From the NCBI GenBank assembly GCA_016871895.1, contig VHBO01000012.1, forward strand, positions 1 through 55,083: 55,083 bases of DNA, in the 5' to 3' direction. Each line of letters begins with the position of its first letter. Within the stretch, counting starts at the first letter, position 1. The notes beneath the pieces were generated by a model. The model was not told the origin of the DNA. It worked only from the letters and a program-made list of their open reading frames with translations, and searched no databases. Shown one piece after another: positions 51,298 through 55,083 of this stretch. This DNA is from Gemmatimonadota bacterium. GTDB lineage: Bacteria > Gemmatimonadota > Gemmatimonadetes > Gemmatimonadales > Gemmatimonadaceae. The translations under genes and the position numbers were made by a program.

Positions 51298-52383
51298 TCA
51301 GATCCCCGTGAAGGCGAAGTCGATCTGGCGGCGGAGGGAGGCCAACATCTCCTCCGGCATCGGGAATGCCGCGGCGAGCGCCTCGAGCGCGCCGGTGGAC
51401 GGCACGGGACGGCCCGCGAGACCCAGATACCAGCGCGCGTACCCGTCGGCCAACGCGGGGTCGATCCGCGCGACGAGCATCGCGCCGCCACGCACGAGCC
51501 CGGTCGCGGCGAGCGCGGTACCCGACCCGGCGCGCTGCTGCGCCGGCGTGAGGTGGTCCGCGATCGCGACGGTGGCGACCGCGCCCGCCGCCTCGTGCAC
51601 GAAGGCGTAGAGCAGCGTCGCCGCGCTGTCCGCCGTCGCCGGCCACGTTACCGCGTACTGACTCGCGAGCTTGCCGGCGGGGACGGCCCGCCCCTCGCCA
51701 CCAAGGGTGAGCGAGGGGATCAGGTCGCCGTTCTGTTGCTGCGTCGCGTTCAGGTACGGTTGGAGCGCCGGTCGCCAGCGCGCCTGCCAGAGCGAGTCGG
51801 CCATCACGAGCCCCGGGGTCCGCCGTCGCTGCTCGTCGACCCACCAAGCGTGGAAGAACTGCGTGCGCTCCCCCTCGAGGGCCGCACTGAAGCGACGCGC
51901 CCACTCGCGGTCCTCCTTGCGCGGGAACTGCTGCGCCAAGAAGGCGACCACGCCGGCGACCTCCGGATTCGACGCGTTGCGCGGGTCCCCCTCGGCGCGG
52001 AGGAAGAATGTCATCCCGCGCTGCAACTCGTCCCAGCTGCCGAAGTAGAGCGCGAGGAACTGCGCGCCCTCGAGCGCGGGGCGGGCCCGGAGGCCGGCGA
52101 CGAGGTCGCGTCGCGCGGAATCGAGCGCGGTGTAGAGTCCCCGGCGGTTGCGTTCCACCGTGAGGTGGTCGCGATAGCCACGATCGAAGAGCGGGACCGT
52201 CGCGGAATCGTCCATCAGCAACGCAAAGCCGTGGAGCCAGAGGTCCACGTGCTCGCGGGTCTTCACGGGCCAGCGAGGTCCCACCGTGACGGGCCGGAGC
52301 GGGTCGCTCGCCCGTTGCGGCCCCGCGCAGCCGAGGCCGGCGAGGACGAGGAGGACGGCGAGCGCGGCGCGCCGATGGATCAC
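51298..52383 (-). CDS. Predicted lipoprotein of unknown function
   Basis: 361 aa from GTG 52383, which overlaps the zinc-ribbon gene's stop (GTGA) and puts a good signal and lipobox (LLVLAGLGCAG) at the N-terminus. The mature part is mostly helical with many Ala/Arg/Trp residues: EHVDLWLHGFALL, FRDRGYR-like and FFLRAEGDPRN segments, and LLYAFVHEAAGAVATVAIADHL near residue 265, which resembles half of a metalloprotease helix (HE without the second His). I recognise no family with certainty. Co-translated with the upstream zinc-ribbon gene. Confidence 0.7.
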   Translation of the reverse strand: MIHRRAALAVLLVLAGLGCAGPQRASDPLRPVTVGPRWPVKTREHVDLWLHGFALLMDDSATVPLFDRGYRDHLTVERNRRGLYTALDSARRDLVAGLRARPALEGAQFLALYFGSWDELQRGMTFFLRAEGDPRNASNPEVAGVVAFLAQQFPRKEDREWARRFSAALEGERTQFFHAWWVDEQRRRTPGLVMADSLWQARWRPALQPYLNATQQQNGDLIPSLTLGGEGRAVPAGKLASQYAVTWPATADSAATLLYAFVHEAAGAVATVAIADHLTPAQQRAGSGTALAATGLVRGGAMLVARIDPALADGYARWYLGLAGRPVPSTGALEALAAAFPMPEEMLASLRRQIDFAFTGI

Positions 52384-53015
52384 GTTGGTCGTCCGCAGGT
52401 CACGCAGAAACGCCACGTCGCCTTCACCTCGCTTCCGCACCCGGGGCACTGCTTGGTCGTCTGGTCAACGCCGCACCAGGGGCAGAATCGGATGTCGCGG
52501 TCGTTGGGGAGCGGGTGCGCGCAACCGATGCAGTTCGGGTCGTCATCGGCGTCGCTCGGAATGGGGCTCTGTTCGGGGGTGTCCGCCATTGGGGCGGGTG
52601 TGGGAATCGGTGCCGGTGCGGGAGCAGGCGGGGCCGCGGGTGTCGGAGCGACAGGAGCCGCAACGGGTGCTAGCGGCACGGCCGGTGCCCCCGCACGTGG
52701 CAGCGCGCCAGTGATCCGCACCGTTGCGTGGCCGTGCGACCGCACCACGAAGAGGTCGGGGTTCGGCGAGGCCAGTTCGGTGGCGCACGCCGTCCGCACC
52801 GCCGGCTCCGCGTCCACATATCCCCCCTCGCCCGCGAGTAGTCGCATCACCAGGAGGAGGTAGTCGTCGTTCGTGTCGACGATGGCGTGCGCGCGCACCT
52901 GCCGATACGGCGCGTGGGTGTCGAGAATCTCCTGCACGGCGATCGGGCGCGCGGTGGCGCCAGCGGTCTGCGCGGCGCGGATGAGGAGGTCGGACAGCGC
53001 GTCAAGTGAGGGCAT
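52380..53015 (-). CDS. Protein with C-terminal double zinc ribbon
   Basis: 211 aa. An N-terminal alpha/beta domain (residues ~1-105, with HAIVDTNDDYLLLVMRLL) is linked by a long Pro/Ala-rich stretch (~105-150) to two zinc ribbons: CIGCAHPLP..FCPWCG and CPGCGSEVKATWRFCVTCG. This DZANK-like arrangement usually mediates protein or nucleic-acid contact. The function is unknown. It lies 11 nt after the RNase H-like gene and overlaps the lipoprotein gene. Confidence 0.78.
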   Translation of the reverse strand: MPSLDALSDLLIRAAQTAGATARPIAVQEILDTHAPYRQVRAHAIVDTNDDYLLLVMRLLAGEGGYVDAEPAVRTACATELASPNPDLFVVRSHGHATVRITGALPRAGAPAVPLAPVAAPVAPTPAAPPAPAPAPIPTPAPMADTPEQSPIPSDADDDPNCIGCAHPLPNDRDIRFCPWCGVDQTTKQCPGCGSEVKATWRFCVTCGRPT

Positions 53016-53026
53016 CGGGGCTCCGC

Positions 53027-53644
53027 TCAGGTGGGACGGGGCAGCGTGGGAGCTGGACGAAATGTGGCAGCGGCGGGGAAGGCTGCCACCGGGGCGCGAG
53101 CCCCGCCCTTTGCGCGCCGCGCCGCGAGCCAGCCGTCGAAACCCGATTCGACCAGCCCGCCAGAACTCGACTGCTCGGTGGCGGCGCGGACCGCGAGGTC
53201 ATTCGCATACTCGTTCTGCGGATGCCCGGCGTGGCCCTTGACCCACTGCCAGGCGTACTCGTGACCGACCGTCGCGCGGAGCGCCGCCTGCCAGAGTGCA
53301 AGGTTCTCGATCGCGCCGGTCTTGCGCGTCCACCCGTTCCGGGCCCACACGAAGACCCATCCGCCGAGGCCATCGACGAGGTAGCGGGAGTCGGTGGTGA
53401 AGAGGACGCTGAAGCGTCCATCCTTGGCGCCGAGGGCGGTGAAGGCCTCGATGACGGAGCGGAGCGCCATTCGGTTGTTCGTCGTGGCGGGCTCACTGAT
53501 CCAGAGGTCCCGGCGTGTGAGCCGGCCGTCGGGATGCTGGAACTCGACGAGCACCCCCGCGCCGCCGGGGTTCGCCCCGGCCTTGCCGTTGCCGAGACAC
53601 GATTCGTCGGCGTAGACCGCGACGAGGGGGAGGTATGCGCTCAC
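53027..53644 (-). CDS. RNase HI-fold protein with altered catalytic residues
   Basis: 205 aa from GTG 53644, overlapping the upstream small gene (GTGA). The RNase HI fold is clear: YADESCLGN, TTNNRMALRSVIEAF, LFTTDSRYLVDGLGGW, WVKGHAGHPQNEYANDLA. Aligned by eye with E. coli RNase HI, Asp10 is kept (Asp13) and Asp70 is kept (Asp85), but Glu48 is Ala60 (NNRMA instead of NNRME) and Asp134 is Asn148 (followed by Asp149). A ~45-residue Ala/Pro/Arg tail is added. It may be weakly active, use Asp149, or bind RNA/DNA hybrids without cutting. Confidence 0.85.
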   Translation of the reverse strand: MSAYLPLVAVYADESCLGNGKAGANPGGAGVLVEFQHPDGRLTRRDLWISEPATTNNRMALRSVIEAFTALGAKDGRFSVLFTTDSRYLVDGLGGWVFVWARNGWTRKTGAIENLALWQAALRATVGHEYAWQWVKGHAGHPQNEYANDLAVRAATEQSSSGGLVESGFDGWLAARRAKGGARAPVAAFPAAATFRPAPTLPRPT

Positions 53645-53856
53645 CGGATCACCTCGATCCGCTCGCAGTCGTCGAGCCGCAGTTCGAGCGGGGCGCCTGT
53701 CGTCGGATGCCGGGCGACGATCGTCTCGCGCCCCTCGCGCAACACGAGGCGTTCGGCGATGACGATGAACTCCGTGCCTCGGCGCAGCACCGCGATGCGG
53801 GTGCCGTCGAGGATCGCGCGCTCGAGCGCGTCGTATTGCGCGACGGTGAGCGGCAT
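53641..53856 (-). CDS. Small protein of unknown function between ArgE/DapE and RNase H-like genes
   Basis: 71 aa from the ATG at 53854-53856, overlapping both neighbours (TGATG and GTGA). The sequence is soluble and beta-rich: MPLTVAQYDALERAILDGTR, IAVLRRGTEFIVIAERLVL, TIVARHPTTGAPLELRLDD, ERIEVIR. No motif that I know. Coupling to both neighbours and an even hydrophobic pattern support translation. Confidence 0.68.
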   Translation of the reverse strand: MPLTVAQYDALERAILDGTRIAVLRRGTEFIVIAERLVLREGRETIVARHPTTGAPLELRLDDCERIEVIR

Positions 53857-55016
53857 CAGGTAGTCGTCGTCCAGCGGTGGATGGCGCGCGTCAGGATCTC
53901 GGTGGCGCGATGAATCTCGTCGACCGGGACCCACTCCTCCGCGGCGTGGGCGAGCGCGATGTCGCCGGGGCCGAAACAGAGCGCCGGGATCCCCGCCGCG
54001 GTGAAGAGCGCCGCGTCGGTCCAGCAGGAGAGGCCCTCGACCGCGGCGGGCCATCCGGCGTCGCGAGACGCCGTCGCGAGGGTCTGCACGAGCGGGTGGT
54101 CGACGGGGAGGTCGTTCGGTTGCTGAATGAGGCCCGGGGTGACCGTGGCGTGGAGGGCGGGCGTCGCCTCGCGCACCGCGGTGATCGCGGCGTCGATCTC
54201 CGCGGCGAACCGCTGACCCTCCTCCCCAGGCAGGGTGCGACGTTCGAGGCTCACGGTGCACCGGTCGGGATAGGTCGAGAGCCCGATCCCCCCACTGATG
54301 GTACCGGCGTGCCAGGAGGCGTGGCCGAGGAGGGGGTGCGTCAGGTGACCGTGGGAGGCGCGCGCGGTCTCGTCGAGGGCGGTGAGCACCTTGGCGGCCC
54401 CGGCGATGGCATCCACGCCGACGTCCGCGCGGGAGCCGTGCGCGGCGCGGCCGCGGACGGTGAGCTCCGCCCAGGCGAACCCTTTGTGCGCCGGCGCGAT
54501 CGCGAGCCGGGTCGGCTCGGTGACGATGGCGGCGTCGGCACGCAGGCCGTCGGCGAGGAGCGCGCGGGTGCCGAGGCTCTCCCATTCCTCGTCGGCGACG
54601 GCGGCGAGGATGATCGCCCCGGTGGCGCCCGCGTCGTGCGCACGGACGGCCGCGGCGGCCATCGCCGCGATCCCCGCTTTCATATCGGCGGAACCGCGAC
54701 CGTAGAGACGGCCGTCGCGGATGGTTGGGGTGAAGGGCGGGTGGCGCATCCCCTCCACCCCGACGGTGTCGAGATGCCCGTTCAGGAGGAGGGATCGACC
54801 GCCATCGGGATGCCCCCCGCGCGCGACGACGGAGACTCGCCCCGGGGTGTGTTCGTGCCAGGTGACGTCGAGGCCCCAGGACCGGAGGATCTCCGCGAGG
54901 CGCTCGGCGACCGGGCCCTCGCCCGGTCCGTCGGCGACGAGGCTCGGATTCCGGGAGTCGACCGCGACGAGGGCCGCGGTCAGGGCCAGCGCGTCGCCGC
55001 GCGGGACCCCGGTCAC
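53856..55016 (-). CDS. ArgE/DapE family M20 deacylase
   Basis: 386 aa from GTG 55014-55016, which overlaps the stop of the gene cut by the window edge. Two-zinc hydrolase: SLLLNGHLDTVGVEGM, YGRGSADMKAGIAAM, VADEEWESLGTRALL (catalytic Glu pair) and GRAAHGSRADVGVDAI in the dimer domain. ArgE/DapE enzymes remove acyl groups from acetylornithine or succinyl-diaminopimelate; other members take other N-acyl amino acids. No arginine or lysine pathway genes are adjacent, so the substrate is not fixed. Confidence 0.88.
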   Translation of the reverse strand: MTGVPRGDALALTAALVAVDSRNPSLVADGPGEGPVAERLAEILRSWGLDVTWHEHTPGRVSVVARGGHPDGGRSLLLNGHLDTVGVEGMRHPPFTPTIRDGRLYGRGSADMKAGIAAMAAAAVRAHDAGATGAIILAAVADEEWESLGTRALLADGLRADAAIVTEPTRLAIAPAHKGFAWAELTVRGRAAHGSRADVGVDAIAGAAKVLTALDETARASHGHLTHPLLGHASWHAGTISGGIGLSTYPDRCTVSLERRTLPGEEGQRFAAEIDAAITAVREATPALHATVTPGLIQQPNDLPVDHPLVQTLATASRDAGWPAAVEGLSCWTDAALFTAAGIPALCFGPGDIALAHAAEEWVPVDEIHRATEILTRAIHRWTTTT

Positions 55017-55083
55017 TTCTTGGGCGCGGCCTTCTTGGCGGCGGGCTTCGCGGCGGGCTTCGCGGCGGGCTTCGCGGCGGGCT
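55013..55083 (-). CDS. C-terminal Lys/Ala/Pro tail of a truncated gene
   Basis: Only the last ~23 residues are in the window: repeated PAAK units ending AKKAAPKK before the stop at 55013-55015. Such tails occur on histone H1-like proteins, tailed HU proteins and some topoisomerase I enzymes, where they bind DNA non-specifically. Which one this is cannot be told here. The stop overlaps the ArgE/DapE start (GTGA). Confidence 0.7.
   Translation of the reverse strand, partial: PAAKPAAKPAAKPAAKKAAPKK
55041..55083. repeat. 12-bp tandem repeat encoding PAAK units
   Basis: GCGGGCTTCGCG is repeated three times exactly (55041-55076) and continues to the window end. It encodes Lys-Pro-Ala-Ala units on the minus strand. 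Such repeats change length easily by slippage. Confidence 0.9.

Noticed and set aside
55041-55083. CRISPR-like short repeats at the window end
   Set aside because: Direct 12-bp units without spacers that read as PAAK codons of a Lys-rich tail.

Overview
The window is a GC-rich bacterial chromosome segment. It starts inside a purple-bacterial type photosynthesis gene cluster and runs into about 45 kb of housekeeping and accessory genes. Type-2 reaction-centre genes sit in the proteobacterial order crtF-bchCXYZ-pufBA..LMC. Two different light-harvesting alpha genes share one operon. The surroundings (VPS10/BNR exoprotein, ThyX, nadBAC joined to cydAB, Rho with a long disordered N-terminus, many apparently leaderless mRNAs) do not look like a phototrophic proteobacterium. 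The best inference is a phototrophic Gemmatimonadota (Gemmatimonas phototrophica-like); this is inferred from gene content and was not tested by a search.

Layout. 1-9.6 kb (+): 3' part of a crtF-like methyltransferase, then bchC, bchX, bchY, bchZ, pufB, pufA (antenna alpha 1), pufA (LH1 alpha 2), pufL, pufM, pufC. Long hairpins lie on both sides of the second pufA, and a perfect hairpin ends the cluster. 9.7-11.9 kb (-): persulfide dioxygenase-rhodanese and TauE/SafE exporter (sulfide detoxification). 11.9-15.6 kb (+): DUF1295 membrane protein, SCO1, PCu(A)C, cupredoxin-like protein, GHL10 glycoside hydrolase. 15.7-22.5 kb (-): VPS10/BNR exoprotein, GH20 hexosaminidase, amidohydrolase. 22.6-26.7 kb (+): Kch-like protein with an altered selectivity filter, PLP decarboxylase, APC permease, small membrane protein. 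26.7-34.0 kb (-): RlmL-like methyltransferase, msrQ, msrP, a tripartite ABC exporter, a nucleoside transporter. 34.2-40.2 kb (+): nadB, a structured spacer, then nadA-nadC-cydA-cydB-zinc-ribbon as one overlapping chain. 40.3-48.4 kb: DUF255 protein (-), GT39 and M20 peptidase (+), rho (-), TPR protein (+), thyX (-). 48.5-55.1 kb (-): FAD oxidase, squalene/phytoene synthase, lipoprotein, zinc-ribbon protein, RNase H-like protein with altered catalytic residues, a small protein, ArgE/DapE peptidase, and the Lys/Ala/Pro tail of a gene cut by the window edge.

How it works together. BchXYZ and BchC make the late bacteriochlorophyll a intermediates, PufLM form the reaction centre, PufC re-reduces it, and PufB with two PufA types builds the antenna. 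Alpha 2 has the LH1 hallmarks. Alpha 1 lacks the LH1 Trp at His+11 and is the natural candidate for an outer, bluer ring like the LHh ring known from G. phototrophica. Photosynthesis genes carry Shine-Dalgarno sequences, whereas many flanking genes have a -10 box only 5-9 nt before the start codon, consistent with an imported cluster in a host using leaderless mRNAs. No gene-free stretch exceeds 300 bases. I saw no tRNA, rRNA, CRISPR array or insertion sequence.
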